From Zhihengliuella sp. ISTPL4 (lineage in GTDB: Bacteria; Actinomycetota; Actinomycetes; Actinomycetales; Microbacteriaceae), in the NCBI RefSeq assembly GCF_002848265.1, contig NZ_CP025422.1, positions 1,392,717 to 1,456,716 on the forward strand: a stretch of 64,000 nt of DNA, written 5' to 3'. This document shows, in pieces, positions 1 through 9,334 of the stretch. The first letter of the stretch is position 1. The number at the start of each line of letters is the position of its first letter. Under the pieces are notes generated by a model, which was not told the origin of the DNA, made no database searches, and saw only the letters and a program-made list of their open reading frames with translations. The position numbers and the translations under genes were made by a program.

Positions 1-106
1 AGATCGGCAGCGCTGCGACATTGAAGGACATGAGCACCTGTGCGAGGAACAGGCTGACCATCGGCAGCCAGGACGTCTTCGCGGGGGCGGGGGCCGTGCG
101 TGTCAT
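1..106 (-). CDS. MFS transporter, N-terminal fragment (runs off the window)
   Basis: Only the first 35 codons are visible. The ATG at 106 opens a reading frame beginning MTRTAPAPAKTSWLP and running into a hydrophobic segment (VSLFLAQVLMSFNVAALPI) that looks like the first transmembrane helix of a major facilitator transporter. The start overlaps the stop of the glutaminase gene by 4 bases (ATGA), so the two are probably co-transcribed and translationally coupled. The MFS call rests on a short sequence and on style of the first helix, so the substrate cannot be given. Glutamine or glutamate transport would fit the neighbour but is only a guess. Confidence 0.55.
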   Translation of the reverse strand, partial: MTRTAPAPAKTSWLPMVSLFLAQVLMSFNVAALPI

Positions 107-1152
107 GAGCGCTCTCCTCCCGCCGACGAGGTACCCGCCCCGCCGGCATGCTTGCGGGCGGGCGCGGAGGCGAAGAGGTTCAGCCCCAGCGACCGCGACA
201 GGTGGCCGATCGCCATCTGCGATCGGATCGAGTTGCCCGCCTCGTCCAGGCGGGGCGAGAACCCGGCGACGGCGCCCTTGCCCGGAGACACCGCGACGAG
301 GCCGCCCGCGACGCCCGACTTGGCGGGCAGACCGATCTCGAACAGCCAGTCACCCGACCGCTCGTACAACCCGCTCGCTGCGACGACGGCGAGCGTGTCG
401 CGGCAGACGTCCGCGGAGACCACCCGCTCCCCCGTCACCGGGTTCACTCCGCCGTCGGCCAGCGTGGCCCCCATGACGGCGAGGTCGTGCGCGGTCACGG
501 AGAGCGCGCACTGGCGGGTGTAGACGTCGACGATCTCATCCGGGTCGCCGGCGAGACGCCCGTAGCTGCGCAGCAGCCAGCCCAGGGCGCGGTTGCGCTC
601 GTTCGACGCCGCCTCGGACGCGTAGACCTCGCCGTCCAGGCTCAGCGGTCGTCCGGCGAACGCGGACAGCCCCTCGCGCACGCGCTCCCACTGCTCCACC
701 GCCGTGGCGCCGGGCATCAGCGCCGTGGTCGCGATCGCCCCGGCGTTGACCATCGGGTTGCGCGGATGCCCGTCGTTGAGCTCCAGCGCCACGACCGAGT
801 TGAAGGCGAGCCCGGTGTTGTTCACCCCCACGATCTCGCGGACCCGCTCGTGGCCGTGCTCCTGGATCGCCAGCGCGTAGACGAACATCTTCGAGATCGA
901 CTGGATGGAGAACGGGTGCAGCGCGTCTCCGGCGTCGTGGATGCCTCCGCCGACCTCGATCACCGCGAGCCCGAACAGCTCTGGATCCACCGCGGCGAGC
1001 ACGGGGATGTAGTCCGCCACCTGCCCGGACGCCTCGTCTGCGTATCGGGCATGGGCTTCGCGGACGAGCTCGTCGACGCGTTCCCAGCCGGGCAGCGAGC
1101 CCGTCGAGACCTCCTGCGGAACATCGAGCCAGACGGTGGGGTCGAGCACCAC
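103..1152 (-). CDS. glsA: Glutaminase A
   Basis: This 349-residue protein is a serine-dependent beta-lactamase-fold glutaminase that hydrolyses L-glutamine to L-glutamate and ammonia in the cytoplasm. Family motifs visible in order are PFSIQSISKMF with the catalytic Ser-x-x-Lys pair, NPMVNAGAIATTALMPG, and the C-terminal block KSGVAGGLVAVSPGKGAVAGFSPRLD. Length is close to that of plain bacterial GlsA proteins (about 310 residues) with a short Ala/Gly/Ser-rich tail and no STAS or ankyrin extension. It overlaps the following MFS gene by 4 bases. The ATG at 1152 places the protein start shortly before the first conserved segment. Confidence 0.95.
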   Translation of the reverse strand: MVLDPTVWLDVPQEVSTGSLPGWERVDELVREAHARYADEASGQVADYIPVLAAVDPELFGLAVIEVGGGIHDAGDALHPFSIQSISKMFVYALAIQEHGHERVREIVGVNNTGLAFNSVVALELNDGHPRNPMVNAGAIATTALMPGATAVEQWERVREGLSAFAGRPLSLDGEVYASEAASNERNRALGWLLRSYGRLAGDPDEIVDVYTRQCALSVTAHDLAVMGATLADGGVNPVTGERVVSADVCRDTLAVVAASGLYERSGDWLFEIGLPAKSGVAGGLVAVSPGKGAVAGFSPRLDEAGNSIRSQMAIGHLSRSLGLNLFASAPARKHAGGAGTSSAGGERS

Positions 1153-1178
1153 TCCTCCTCGGAAAACGCGACGCCCCC

Positions 1179-1221
1179 AGCCGTCTCCCTGTCACGGTAG
1201 CGTCCGTGACGGGTGACGGCT
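1179..1221 (-). terminator. Nested hairpin, probable terminator of the lytic-transglycosylase-like gene
   Basis: The outer stem AGCCGTC (1179-1185) pairs with GACGGCT (1215-1221), and the inner stem GTCACGG (1191-1197) pairs with CCGTGAC (1204-1210). It lies between the stop of the minus-strand gene at 1258 and the start of glsA at 1152. There is no clear U tract, so termination strength is uncertain. Confidence 0.45.
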
Positions 1222-1257
1222 AGGGGCAATCGTTCGCGAGGGGGCCCGCTCTGCGAC

Positions 1258-2208
1258 TCAGTACCAGTTCATGGCCTGGGAGTGCCCCCAGGCGCTGCAC
1301 GGCGTGCCGTAGGCATCGGCGATGTACTTTAGGCCCCAGGCGATCTGGGTGGCGGCGTTCGTCTGCCAGTCGGCGCCCGCCGTGGCCATCTTGCTGCCCG
1401 GCAGAGCCTGCGGGATGCCGGTTGCTCCGCCGTCGTTGTTGTAGGCCTGGTAGTTCCAGCCGGACTCCTTGTTCCACAGCGAGTTGAGGCAGGAGAACTG
1501 GTCTCCGCCCCAGCCGTAGCGGTCCGCCATCATCTGCTGCGCCGTGGCCCGAGCGCCGTCCGGCGTGTTCGCGGAAGCGAGCGCGGCCGCCGCAGCCGCC
1601 GCCTTCTCCTCGGCCGCGCGGGCGGCGTCCTCGGCGGCCTTCTTCTCCTGCGCGGCGGTGAACGCCTGCTGGAGCTCTGCCGTGGCGGTCACGACCCTCT
1701 CGGTCTCCGCCTCGGCCTGCTCCGCCGTGACGGTCACGAGGACCAGCGGGAGCGTCGATCGGTCGGCGAGGGTCTCCAGGTCGTCTTCGAGCGCCGTGGT
1801 GTCGACGGGTGCGGCCGCGCTCACGTCGAGGCCGGACTTCGTCACCTCCGCGGTCAGGCTCTTCGCGGCGGCGACCGCGTCGGTCCCGTCCGAGACGGTC
1901 ATGACGGCCTGGTCGGCGACGCGGGTGAGGGGCTCGGTCCCCAGGTTCTGGGTCGCGACGGCGGAGGCGGCGTCGGAGCGCTCAGCCCCGGCGGCCGGGG
2001 CCGAGGCGAGGCCGACGCTGAGGGTGATGCCGACGAGCGCGGCCGTGGCGGCGCCGAGGGCGATCAGGGGTGTACGGGTGACGGTGGCGCGAGCGGCTGC
2101 CGCGTCGGAGGCGCGCCGAAGCGCACGGGTCTTCTGAAGCAAGGCTTTGACTTTCGGGTCGTCGTACGCCCATATCGGGGACTCATCGGGAGCTCGCCCC
2201 GGGCGCAA
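1258..2208 (-). CDS. Secreted lytic-transglycosylase-like cell wall protein
   Basis: This protein of up to 316 residues has a single hydrophobic export segment (TPLIALGAATAALVGITL) near residues 46-63. An alanine-rich, coiled-coil-like middle follows at roughly residues 150-215. The C-terminal domain of about 90 residues contains NKESGWNYQAYN, GIPQALPGSKMA and ATQIAWGLKYI, the lysozyme-like fold of actinobacterial lytic transglycosylases. The Glu of NKESGW is the expected catalytic acid. It probably cleaves peptidoglycan outside the membrane. The start is uncertain: the longest frame opens at a TTG at 2208, and a second in-frame TTG about 22 codons later would give a more typical signal peptide (LLQKTRALRRASD). 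No ATG start lies in frame upstream of the export signal. Confidence 0.8.
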   Translation of the reverse strand: MRPGRAPDESPIWAYDDPKVKALLQKTRALRRASDAAAARATVTRTPLIALGAATAALVGITLSVGLASAPAAGAERSDAASAVATQNLGTEPLTRVADQAVMTVSDGTDAVAAAKSLTAEVTKSGLDVSAAAPVDTTALEDDLETLADRSTLPLVLVTVTAEQAEAETERVVTATAELQQAFTAAQEKKAAEDAARAAEEKAAAAAAALASANTPDGARATAQQMMADRYGWGGDQFSCLNSLWNKESGWNYQAYNNDGGATGIPQALPGSKMATAGADWQTNAATQIAWGLKYIADAYGTPCSAWGHSQAMNWY

Positions 2209-2268
2209 GTCAACGAGTCTGCGTCATCAACCTGAGCGAAAACTAGCCCTCACCTGGGATTTTCATGA

Positions 2269-2310
2269 GAGAGGGCCCCACGCGGCCAGCTGGCGGCGTG
2301 GGGCCCTCTC
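2269..2310 (-). terminator. Strong hairpin terminator after typA
   Basis: A perfect 15-bp stem (GAGAGGGCCCCACGC at 2269-2283, complement at 2296-2310) with a 12-base loop lies 17 bases beyond the typA stop. No long U tract follows, which is common in high-GC actinobacteria. It separates typA from the downstream cell-wall protein gene. Confidence 0.75.
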
Positions 2311-2327
2311 GAAAGAAGCGCTGAGGA

Positions 2328-4241
2328 TCAGGCGTTCGCGTCCTGACGCTTGAGGCGCGAGGCCTCGCGACCGCGGACGGTCTGGTCGAGGATCACCTTG
2401 CGGATGCGGACCTTCTCCGGAGTCACCTCGACGCACTCGTCGTCGCGCGCGAACTCCAGGCTCTCCTCCAGCGTGAGGATGCGCGGCGGCGTCATCGACT
2501 CGAAGTTGTCGGCCGTGGAGGAGCGCATGTTGGTGAGCTTCTTCTCCTTGGTGATGTTGACGTCCATGTCATCGGCGCGCGAGTTCTCGCCGATGACCAT
2601 GCCCTCGTAGACCTCTTCGGTCGGCTGCACGAAGAACGACATGCGCTCCTGCAGCGCGATCATCGCGAACGGGGTGACGACACCCGAGCGGTCGGCCACG
2701 ATCGAGCCGTTCTGGCGCGTGGTGATCTGCCCCGCCCACGGCTCGTACCCGTGCGAGATCGCGTTGGCGATGCCGGTACCGCGGGTGGTCGTGAGGAACT
2801 CGCTGCGGAAGCCGATGAGGCCACGGGAGGGCACGACGAACTCCATGCGCACCCAGCCGGTGCCGTGGTTGGTCATGTTCTCCATGCGGCCCTTGCGGTT
2901 CGCGAGGAGCTGCGTGATCGCGCCGAGGTGCTCCTCCGGCGTGTCGATGGTCAGGTGCTCGAACGGCTCGTAGACCTTGCCGTCGATCTTCTTGGTGACC
3001 ACCTGCGGCTTGCCGACGGTGAGCTCGAAGCCCTCGCGGCGCATGTTCTCGACGAGGATCGCGAGGGCCAGCTCACCGCGGCCCTGCACCTCCCAGGCGT
3101 CGGGACGGCCGATGTCGACGACCTTGAGCGACACGTTGCCGATGAGTTCGCGGTCCAGGCGGTCCTTGACCATGCGGGCGGTGAGCTTGTGCCCCTTGAC
3201 CTTGCCCATGAGCGGCGAGGTGTTCGTGCCGATCGTCATGGAGATCGCGGGGTCGTCGACCGTGATGGCCGGCAGCGGACGGATGTCCTCGGGGTCGGCG
3301 ATGGTCTCGCCGATCGTGATGTCCTCGAAGCCGGCGATGGCGACGATGTCGCCGGGGCCGGCGGATTCGGCCGGGTAGCGCTCCAGGGCGCGGGTCTTCA
3401 GCAGCTCGGTGATGCGGGCGTTGCTGGTCGAGCCGTCGGAGCGGACCCAGGCGACCGTCTGGCCCTTCTTGAGCGTGCCGTTGAAGACGCGCAGCAGGGC
3501 GAGGCGGCCGAGGAAGGGGCTGGAGTCCAGGTTCGTGACCCAGGCCTGCAGCGGCGCCTCGTCGTCGTAGGCCGGGGCCGGGACGTGCTCGAGAATCGCC
3601 TCGAAGAGCGGCTCGAGGTCGTCGTTGTCGGGCAGCGAGCCGTCCGCGGGACGGTTCTGCGACGCGGCACCGGCGCGACCGGAGGCGTAGACCACCGGCA
3701 CGTCGAGCAGCGCGTCGACGTCGAGATCCGGCACGTCGTCGACGAGGTCGGAGGCCAGGCCCAGCAGGAGGTCGTGCGCCTCCTCCTCGACCTCGGCGAT
3801 CCGGGCGTCCGGACGGTCGGTCTTGTTGACCAGGAGGATGACGGGCAGCTTCGCCTCGAGCGCCTTGCGCAGCACGAAGCGGGTCTGCGGCAGCGGACCC
3901 TCGCTCGCGTCCACGAGCAGCACGACGCCGTCGACCATCGACAGGCCGCGCTCGACCTCACCGCCGAAGTCGGCGTGGCCGGGGGTGTCGATCACGTTGA
4001 TCGTGATCTCCTTGCCGCCGGCGTGCTTGCCCTTGTAGGTGATCGCCGTGTTCTTGGCGAGGATCGTGATGCCCTTCTCGCGCTCCAGGTCGTTCGAGTC
4101 CATCGCACGCTCTTCGACGTGCGAGTGTTCACCGAAGGAGCCCGTCTGGCGGAGCATCGCGTCGACAAGAGTGGTCTTGCCGTGGTCGACGTGGGCGACG
4201 ATTGCGACGTTGCGGAGGTCAGAGCGGAGGGCGTGCGCCAT
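2328..4241 (-). CDS. typA: Translational GTPase TypA/BipA
   Basis: This 637-residue ribosome-associated GTPase belongs to the TypA/BipA family and takes part in ribosome assembly and stress adaptation. The G domain opens with the P loop AHVDHGKTT (residues 16-24), followed by the switch region EREKGITI, the G3 motif DTPGHADF and the G4 motif NKTD. Elongation-factor-type domains and the family-specific C-terminal domain follow (for example [15 protein letters not shown] and [12 protein letters not shown]). Length matches the family. It is divergent from the CPBP protease gene and ends before a strong hairpin. The start ATG at 4241 precedes a typical N terminus ([19 protein letters not shown]). 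Confidence 0.97.
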   Translation of the reverse strand: MAHALRSDLRNVAIVAHVDHGKTTLVDAMLRQTGSFGEHSHVEERAMDSNDLEREKGITILAKNTAITYKGKHAGGKEITINVIDTPGHADFGGEVERGLSMVDGVVLLVDASEGPLPQTRFVLRKALEAKLPVILLVNKTDRPDARIAEVEEEAHDLLLGLASDLVDDVPDLDVDALLDVPVVYASGRAGAASQNRPADGSLPDNDDLEPLFEAILEHVPAPAYDDEAPLQAWVTNLDSSPFLGRLALLRVFNGTLKKGQTVAWVRSDGSTSNARITELLKTRALERYPAESAGPGDIVAIAGFEDITIGETIADPEDIRPLPAITVDDPAISMTIGTNTSPLMGKVKGHKLTARMVKDRLDRELIGNVSLKVVDIGRPDAWEVQGRGELALAILVENMRREGFELTVGKPQVVTKKIDGKVYEPFEHLTIDTPEEHLGAITQLLANRKGRMENMTNHGTGWVRMEFVVPSRGLIGFRSEFLTTTRGTGIANAISHGYEPWAGQITTRQNGSIVADRSGVVTPFAMIALQERMSFFVQPTEEVYEGMVIGENSRADDMDVNITKEKKLTNMRSSTADNFESMTPPRILTLEESLEFARDDECVEVTPEKVRIRKVILDQTVRGREASRLKRQDANA

Positions 4242-4342
4242 ACAAGGGTCCTCAAAGAGTGTGGGGTTGCGCCGGGAAGCCGACGTTCCAGGATAACGTA
4301 CGCGCGGATCGGGTTCCTGAACGCACGTCGTACCATCGTCCC

Positions 4343-5179
4343 GTGACCCTCCCCGACCCGACGGCCCCGGTGCCGCACACGTCCTCGACCGTGCCCGTCC
4401 GGAGCGACGAGCCGCGCGATGAAGGTCGAGGACGCCTGTGGTGGGAGATCGCCATCGTGCTCGCCCTGGGACTGGGCCAGTCCGCGATCTACGCGATCGT
4501 GCAGCTCGCCTATCGGCTCACGGACGACACGCCCCTCGCGGATCAGACGGCCACCCTCAACCCCTCCCGCAGCGACCGGGAGGTGTTCGACCTCATCTAT
4601 CAGGTGCTGTCGATCGGCTTCGCCCTGGTGCCGGTGCTGCTCGTCTGCTTCCTGCTGTGGCAGCGCCGTCGCCCGCACCTGGAGCGCCTCGGCCTGGACG
4701 ACACCCGGGTGGCGGGCGACGTCGGCCGCGGCGTGCTCCTCGTCCTCGCGATCGGCGTGCCGGGACTGGCGCTCTACCTCGGCGGACGGGCGCTCGGACT
4801 GTTCGTGGCCGTGAACCCCGCGGGTCTGGACGCGCACTGGTGGACCGTGCCGATCCTCCTGCTCGCCGCCGCCCGCGCATCGCTCCAGGAGGAGTTCGTC
4901 GTGCTCGGGTACCTGTTCGCCCGCCTGCGGCAGCTCGGGTGGTCGCCGTGGACGATCATCGTCTCGACATCGGTGCTCCGTGCGACGTACCACCTGTATC
5001 AGGGGCCCGGCGCCTTCATCGGCAACCTCGCGATGGGGCTGCTGTTCGGGTGGCTCTACCACCGCACCGGTCGGCTGCTGCCGTTCCTGGTGGCGCACTT
5101 CCTCATCGACGCGGCGGCGTTCGTCGGCTACCCCTGGGCCGCGGCGACCTGGCCCGCCCTGTTCGGCCTTCCCGGCTGA
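4343..5179 (+). CDS. CPBP family intramembrane metalloprotease
   Basis: This 278-residue polytopic membrane protein is of the CPBP (CaaX protease and bacteriocin-processing) family. The first conserved motif appears as QEEFVVLGYLFARL, with the paired glutamates that bind the metal. The second is a His-containing segment ATYHLYQGPG and the third is the His of AHFLIDAAAF. About seven hydrophobic segments are visible. The start is taken as the GTG at 4343. The open frame extends 47 codons further upstream, but that extension has no protein-like character and overlaps the typA promoter region. It converges with the PH-domain gene, and the two stops lie in one hairpin. Substrate unknown. Confidence 0.85.
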   Translation: MTLPDPTAPVPHTSSTVPVRSDEPRDEGRGRLWWEIAIVLALGLGQSAIYAIVQLAYRLTDDTPLADQTATLNPSRSDREVFDLIYQVLSIGFALVPVLLVCFLLWQRRRPHLERLGLDDTRVAGDVGRGVLLVLAIGVPGLALYLGGRALGLFVAVNPAGLDAHWWTVPILLLAAARASLQEEFVVLGYLFARLRQLGWSPWTIIVSTSVLRATYHLYQGPGAFIGNLAMGLLFGWLYHRTGRLLPFLVAHFLIDAAAFVGYPWAAATWPALFGLPG

Positions 5180-5193
5180 GGCGCGCTCAGCCG
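5173..5193. terminator. Small bidirectional hairpin spanning two convergent stop codons
   Basis: CGGCTGAG (5173-5180) pairs perfectly with CTCAGCCG (5186-5193) around a 5-base loop. The stem contains the TGA of the plus-strand CPBP gene (5177-5179) and the stop of the minus-strand PH-domain gene (5187-5189). It probably acts as a weak shared terminator. Confidence 0.45.
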
Positions 5194-5753
5194 AGGTTGA
5201 CGACGACGAGCGCCGCGGCGGCCCACAGCACGATGACGGCGAGGGCGATGAGGGCCGGGCCGTCCCAGCTGCGTCGGATCGGGGCGTTCGCCGTCGAGGG
5301 CGCCGCGCTCCACAGGTCGCGGATGCTCGTGAGCACCCGCAGCGCCGAGGGCACCTTCGCCTCGGCGTCCTCCTCGCGGGACGGACGAGGCGGACGCGCC
5401 TTGGCCGGTCCGCCCCAACAGCCCACCGTGCGGCCGTCGTCCAGGGTGAACTCGAGCTGCCACCGCATGTCGATGTCCTGCACGCGCCCCCAACCGAAGG
5501 TCGTGCGCCGCAGCAGGTTCTGGACCACAGCCCCCTCCTGGTCGACGCGGACGAAGGAGACGAACGCCGTCTCGTACACGATCCACAGGCCGAGCAGCAG
5601 CCAGGGCGCCACGAGAAGCGCCTGCACGATGCTGCCGTTGACCACGGTGTCGCCCAGCAGGAACAGCACGAGCAGGATGCTGAGGACGAAGACGACGGTG
5701 CCCGAGGACGCACGGAAGGTCCGTGCGCCCTCGGGGTGTGCCGGAGATGCCAC
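5187..5753 (-). CDS. PH-domain-containing membrane protein
   Basis: This 188-residue protein has two adjacent hydrophobic segments at about residues 19-60. A soluble region resembling bacterial PH (bPH2/YdbS-type) domains follows (ETAFVSFVRVDQEGAVVQNLLRR and VQDIDMRWQ, about residues 62-105). A C-terminal transmembrane helix (ALIALAVIVLWAAAALVVV) closes the protein. Such proteins sit in the cytoplasmic membrane and their roles are mostly unknown. It starts one base upstream of the fused ATPase gene's stop region, in the same orientation as the oligopeptide transporter operon. It could therefore be its last cistron. Confidence 0.65.
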   Translation of the reverse strand: MASPAHPEGARTFRASSGTVVFVLSILLVLFLLGDTVVNGSIVQALLVAPWLLLGLWIVYETAFVSFVRVDQEGAVVQNLLRRTTFGWGRVQDIDMRWQLEFTLDDGRTVGCWGGPAKARPPRPSREEDAEAKVPSALRVLTSIRDLWSAAPSTANAPIRRSWDGPALIALAVIVLWAAAALVVVNLG

Positions 5754-5754
5754 C

Positions 5755-7428
5755 TCAGCGGCCGCCGAGCGGGATCGACGCGCCAGGGATCGCTTTGAGA
5801 AGACGATCCGTGTACTCCTCCTGCGGGTTCGCGAAGATCTCGTCGACCGTCCCCTGCTCGACGACCTTGCCCTTCTCCATGACGCAGACCAGGTCGCTGG
5901 AGACCCGGACGACCGCGAGGTCGTGCGTGATGAAGAGGTAGGTCAGGTTCAGCTCCGACTGGAGTTCGGCGAGCAGCTGCAGGATCTGGTCCTGCACGAG
6001 CACGTCGAGCGCCGACACCGCCTCGTCGAGCACGACGATGTCAGGCTTGAGGGCGAGCGCCCGAGCGATCGCGACGCGCTGCCGCTGACCGCCGGACAGC
6101 TCGTTCGGATACCGGGTGGCCAGCGCACGGGGCAAGGCCACCTGGTCGAGGAGCTCCTCGACGCGCTCCCGCTGCGCGGCGCGGTCGCCCACACCGTGGA
6201 TCTGCAGCGGCTCCGAGATCGTGTTCCCGATGTTGCGCAGCGGATCGAGCGAACCGTACGGATCCTGGAACACCGGCTGCATGCGGCGACGCAGCCCGAA
6301 CGCCTGCGCGTTCGAGAGGCGGGACACATCCTGGCCGTCGATCTCGATGGTGCCGCTGGTGGGCTCCTCGAGCTTCAGGACCATCTTCGCGACGGTCGAC
6401 TTGCCGGACCCGGACTCGCCCACGAGCGCGAGGGTCTTCCCCCGCGGGATCTCGAAGGAGACGTCGTCGACCGCCCGGAAGGCTTCGCTGCGGAAGTTTC
6501 CCTGACGGATCTTGTAGTCCTTGGTGAGTCCGGCGACGCGCACCGTCGGTGGGATGGCGGCGAGGTCGTCCAGCGTCTCGATGCCCCGATCCTCCACGAC
6601 CGCCTGGATGCGCTGCGACGCGACACTGGGCGCGGCCCCGACCAGTCGCTGCGTGTACGGATGCTGCGGGTTCTCCAGGATCTGCCGGCTCGGCCCCGCT
6701 TCCACGATGTTGCCGTTGCTCATCACGATGATCTTCTCCGCACGCTCGGCCGCGAGGCCGAGGTCGTGCGTGATGAGGAGCACCGAGGTGCCCTTGTCAC
6801 GCGTGAGCGTCGCCATGTGATCGAGGATGACCCGCTGCACCGTGACGTCCAGTGCCGAGGTCGGCTCGTCGGCGATCAGCAGTTTCGGATCGGCCGCGAG
6901 ACCGATACCGATCAGCGCTCGTTGGCGCATGCCGCCGGAGAACTGATGGGGATACTGGTGCAGACGCCGTTCGGCATCGGCCAGACCCGCCTGCTTCAGC
7001 ACCTCGATGGTCCGCGCTTTCACGGCCTCGCGGCCCCGGGCGATCCCGTTCGCGCGGATCGCCTCCTTCACCTGGAAACCGATGCTCCACACCGGGTTGA
7101 GGTTGGACATCGGGTCCTGGGGGACGAAGCCGATCTCACGGCCGCGGACGGCCTCCATCTCCCGGCGGCCGAGCTTCGTCAGCTCCCGACCGTCGAGCGT
7201 GATCGACCCCCCGGTGACGACACCGGTACCGGGAAGCAGATTCACGATCGCGCTGGCCGTGGTCGACTTCCCCGAACCGGACTCACCCACGATCGCCACG
7301 GTCTCGCCGGGGAAGATGTCGAAGCTCGCTCCGTGGAGGACCTCCTTCTCCCCCTCTTGGGTGCGGAACGCGACCGTGAGGTCGCGGACGCTGAGCAGCG
7401 GGATCTGTGCGGTTGCGCGTGCGCTCAT
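5755..7428 (-). CDS. Oligopeptide-type ABC transporter, fused double ATPase (DppD-DppF type)
   Basis: This 557-residue protein joins the two ATPases of an Opp/Dpp importer in one chain. The first half has Walker A GESGSGKST, signature FSGGMRQRA and Walker B LLIADEPTSALD. After a linker the second half repeats these as GESGSGKST, LSGGQRQRV and IVVLDEAVSALD. Each half ends with the oligopeptide-type tail (NPQHPYTQRL, NPQEEYTDRL) typical of this subfamily. It energises the permeases encoded directly upstream. The start is the ATG at 7428, which overlaps the permease stop by 4 bases. The open frame extends further upstream but that part is antisense-like to the permease gene. Such fusions are common in actinobacteria. 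Confidence 0.93.
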   Translation of the reverse strand: MSARATAQIPLLSVRDLTVAFRTQEGEKEVLHGASFDIFPGETVAIVGESGSGKSTTASAIVNLLPGTGVVTGGSITLDGRELTKLGRREMEAVRGREIGFVPQDPMSNLNPVWSIGFQVKEAIRANGIARGREAVKARTIEVLKQAGLADAERRLHQYPHQFSGGMRQRALIGIGLAADPKLLIADEPTSALDVTVQRVILDHMATLTRDKGTSVLLITHDLGLAAERAEKIIVMSNGNIVEAGPSRQILENPQHPYTQRLVGAAPSVASQRIQAVVEDRGIETLDDLAAIPPTVRVAGLTKDYKIRQGNFRSEAFRAVDDVSFEIPRGKTLALVGESGSGKSTVAKMVLKLEEPTSGTIEIDGQDVSRLSNAQAFGLRRRMQPVFQDPYGSLDPLRNIGNTISEPLQIHGVGDRAAQRERVEELLDQVALPRALATRYPNELSGGQRQRVAIARALALKPDIVVLDEAVSALDVLVQDQILQLLAELQSELNLTYLFITHDLAVVRVSSDLVCVMEKGKVVEQGTVDEIFANPQEEYTDRLLKAIPGASIPLGGR

Positions 7429-8369
7429 CGCCGTGCCCTCGCCTTCGGGTCGATGGCGTCTCGGATGAGCTCGCCGAGAGTGACGAAGGCGAGCACGGCC
7501 AGCGTGAGCGCGATCGACGGATAGATGAGCGCCATGGGCGCCACGCGCAGCGATGCCTGCGCGGCACCGATGTCGTTGCCCCAGGACATCACATTGCTTC
7601 CCAGCCCGACGCCGAGGAACGACAGCGTGGCCTCCGCCACGATCGAGGCGGCGAGGCCCAGCGTCGACACCACGAGCAGCGGAGCGAGCGCGTTCGGGAT
7701 CACGTGTCCGACCAGGGTGCGGAACTTCGAGCGCCCGAGCGCACGGGACGCCACGACGAAGTCGGACTGCCGGACGCGCAGCACCTCCGCCCGCACGACA
7801 CGAGCGGTCGCCGCCCACGCGAAACCACCGATCGCGAGCGCGAGCACGGGCACCGAGCGGTACTGGGAGAAGACCGTCATGACGACGACCGCGGCGAGGA
7901 TGTACGGAATGGCGAAGAAGATGTCACCGATCCGCGACAGCACCGAGTCGAGCCAGCCGCCGTAGAAACCGGCGAACGCCCCCATGATGAGCCCGAGGAT
8001 CGAGGAGATGGCGGTGGCGAGGAGGCCGACGGAGAGCGACGTCTGCGCGCCCCAGACGATGCGGGAGTAGATGTCGCACCCCTGGAACGTGAAGCCCAGC
8101 GGATGTCCTTCGGTCGGACCGGCGTTGCTGTTCCCGAGCTGGCAGTCGGAGTTCGGTGGCGCCGACGTGAACAGGGTGGGCCAGAGCGCCATCACGATGA
8201 AGAACACCGCGAGGACGACCGAGAACCAGAACAGCGGACGACGTCGGAGGTCCGACCAGGCATCCCGCCAGAGGTTTCGGGGCTTCTCAGCGATCCGCAC
8301 GGCATCGACGGAGATGGTCTCGGTCTGGACCGGAGCGACATAGTGATTCTGCGTGGTGGGGTCAGGCAT
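7425..8369 (-). CDS. ABC transporter permease (DppC/OppC type)
   Basis: This 314-residue inner-membrane permease has a cytosolic N-terminal stretch and a first transmembrane helix at about residues 47-65. A large extracytoplasmic loop and a five-helix binding-protein-dependent transport domain follow. The EAA-type loop that contacts the ATPase is recognisable around ASRALGRSKFRTLVGHVIPNA. It forms the translocation pore with the DppB-type permease, whose gene it overlaps by 8 bases. It also overlaps the fused ATPase gene by 4 bases. Substrate is set by the binding protein and is not readable from this subunit. Confidence 0.93.
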   Translation of the reverse strand: MPDPTTQNHYVAPVQTETISVDAVRIAEKPRNLWRDAWSDLRRRPLFWFSVVLAVFFIVMALWPTLFTSAPPNSDCQLGNSNAGPTEGHPLGFTFQGCDIYSRIVWGAQTSLSVGLLATAISSILGLIMGAFAGFYGGWLDSVLSRIGDIFFAIPYILAAVVVMTVFSQYRSVPVLALAIGGFAWAATARVVRAEVLRVRQSDFVVASRALGRSKFRTLVGHVIPNALAPLLVVSTLGLAASIVAEATLSFLGVGLGSNVMSWGNDIGAAQASLRVAPMALIYPSIALTLAVLAFVTLGELIRDAIDPKARARR

Positions 8370-9288
8370 AGCGGATCCTTGGGTCGAGCAGACCGTACAG
8401 CAGGTCGATGACGAGGTTGACCAGGACGTACAGGATCACGAACACCGTGACGAAGGAGACCACCGTCGGCCCCTCATTGCGAATCGCCGCCTGGTACAGG
8501 GTGTTGCCGACGCCCGGCACATTGAAGATGCCCTCGGTCACGGTCGCACCGACGAGCAGAACGCCGAAGTTCGTCGCCGAGTTCGTGATCACCGGGATGA
8601 GCGAGTTGCGGAGCACGTGCACGGGGATCACCCGCCCGCGCGACAGTCCCTTGCTGTACGCAGTGCGCACCCAGTCCTGGTTGAGCGTGTCGATGACCGA
8701 ACTGCGCATCAGCCGCATGCTCACGGCGTACAGGCTGAAGCCCAGAACGATGGCCGGCAGCCACAGGCCACCCCAGTCGTTGTCCGATCCGACGGTCGGC
8801 TTGAACCAGCCCAGCTTGATGGCGAGGAAGTACTGCGCCAGGAACGCGACGACGAAGATCGGGATCGCGATCGCCACGAGCGCGACGATGAGCATCGTGT
8901 GGTCGAAGAGCTTGCCCTTGCGCAGCGCGGAGACCGTGCCGATGATGATCGCCAGCACGAACTCGATGCCGATGGCCATCACCGCGAGTCGACCGGTGAC
9001 GGGAAGCGTCTCGGCCAGCACGGTCGACACCGGCCGACCGGAGAAGGTCGTGCCGAGGTCGCCTTGGAAGACACCGGTGATGTAGTACCAGTACTGCACC
9101 AGGAACGGGTCGTCCAGGTGGTACTGCTCGCGCAGCTGTGCCACCACGGCCGGGTTCGGGGTCCGGTCGCCGAAGAGCCCGAGAATCGGGTCACCGGGCA
9201 TGGCGAACACGAGGAAGTAGATGAGCAGGGTGGCCCCGAAGAAGACCGGGATCACCTGCAGGAGACGTCTCAGGATGTAGCCGAGCAT
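8362..9288 (-). CDS. ABC transporter permease (DppB/OppB type)
   Basis: This 308-residue permease has the N-terminal helix and PGDP motif (VFAMPGDPILGLFGD) characteristic of DppB/OppB proteins. A DppB-style EAA loop (TAYSKGLSRGRVIPVHVLRNS) lies at about residues 210-230. Six transmembrane segments are visible. It is translated after the binding protein, from which it is separated by about 100 bases containing a strong hairpin, and it overlaps the second permease by 8 bases. The ATG start at 9288 is well placed. Confidence 0.94.
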   Translation of the reverse strand: MLGYILRRLLQVIPVFFGATLLIYFLVFAMPGDPILGLFGDRTPNPAVVAQLREQYHLDDPFLVQYWYYITGVFQGDLGTTFSGRPVSTVLAETLPVTGRLAVMAIGIEFVLAIIIGTVSALRKGKLFDHTMLIVALVAIAIPIFVVAFLAQYFLAIKLGWFKPTVGSDNDWGGLWLPAIVLGFSLYAVSMRLMRSSVIDTLNQDWVRTAYSKGLSRGRVIPVHVLRNSLIPVITNSATNFGVLLVGATVTEGIFNVPGVGNTLYQAAIRNEGPTVVSFVTVFVILYVLVNLVIDLLYGLLDPRIRYA

Positions 9289-9334
9289 GCGTCTGTCCCG
9301 TAGTCAGGAGGCGGAGTCAGTGTGACCAACACAG

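Noticed and set aside
2209..2268. c-di-AMP (ydaO-type) riboswitch before the lytic-transglycosylase-like gene
   Set aside because: Such switches precede actinobacterial cell wall hydrolase genes, but the space is too short and the conserved core was not found.
2751..4346. Open reading frame of 531 codons antisense to typA
   Set aside because: Shadow of the typA codons with no protein-like motifs or ribosome binding site.
4438..7524. Open reading frame of 1028 codons on the plus strand
   Set aside because: It overlaps the CPBP gene in another frame and is antisense to the PH-domain and ATPase genes; Arg-rich shadow composition.
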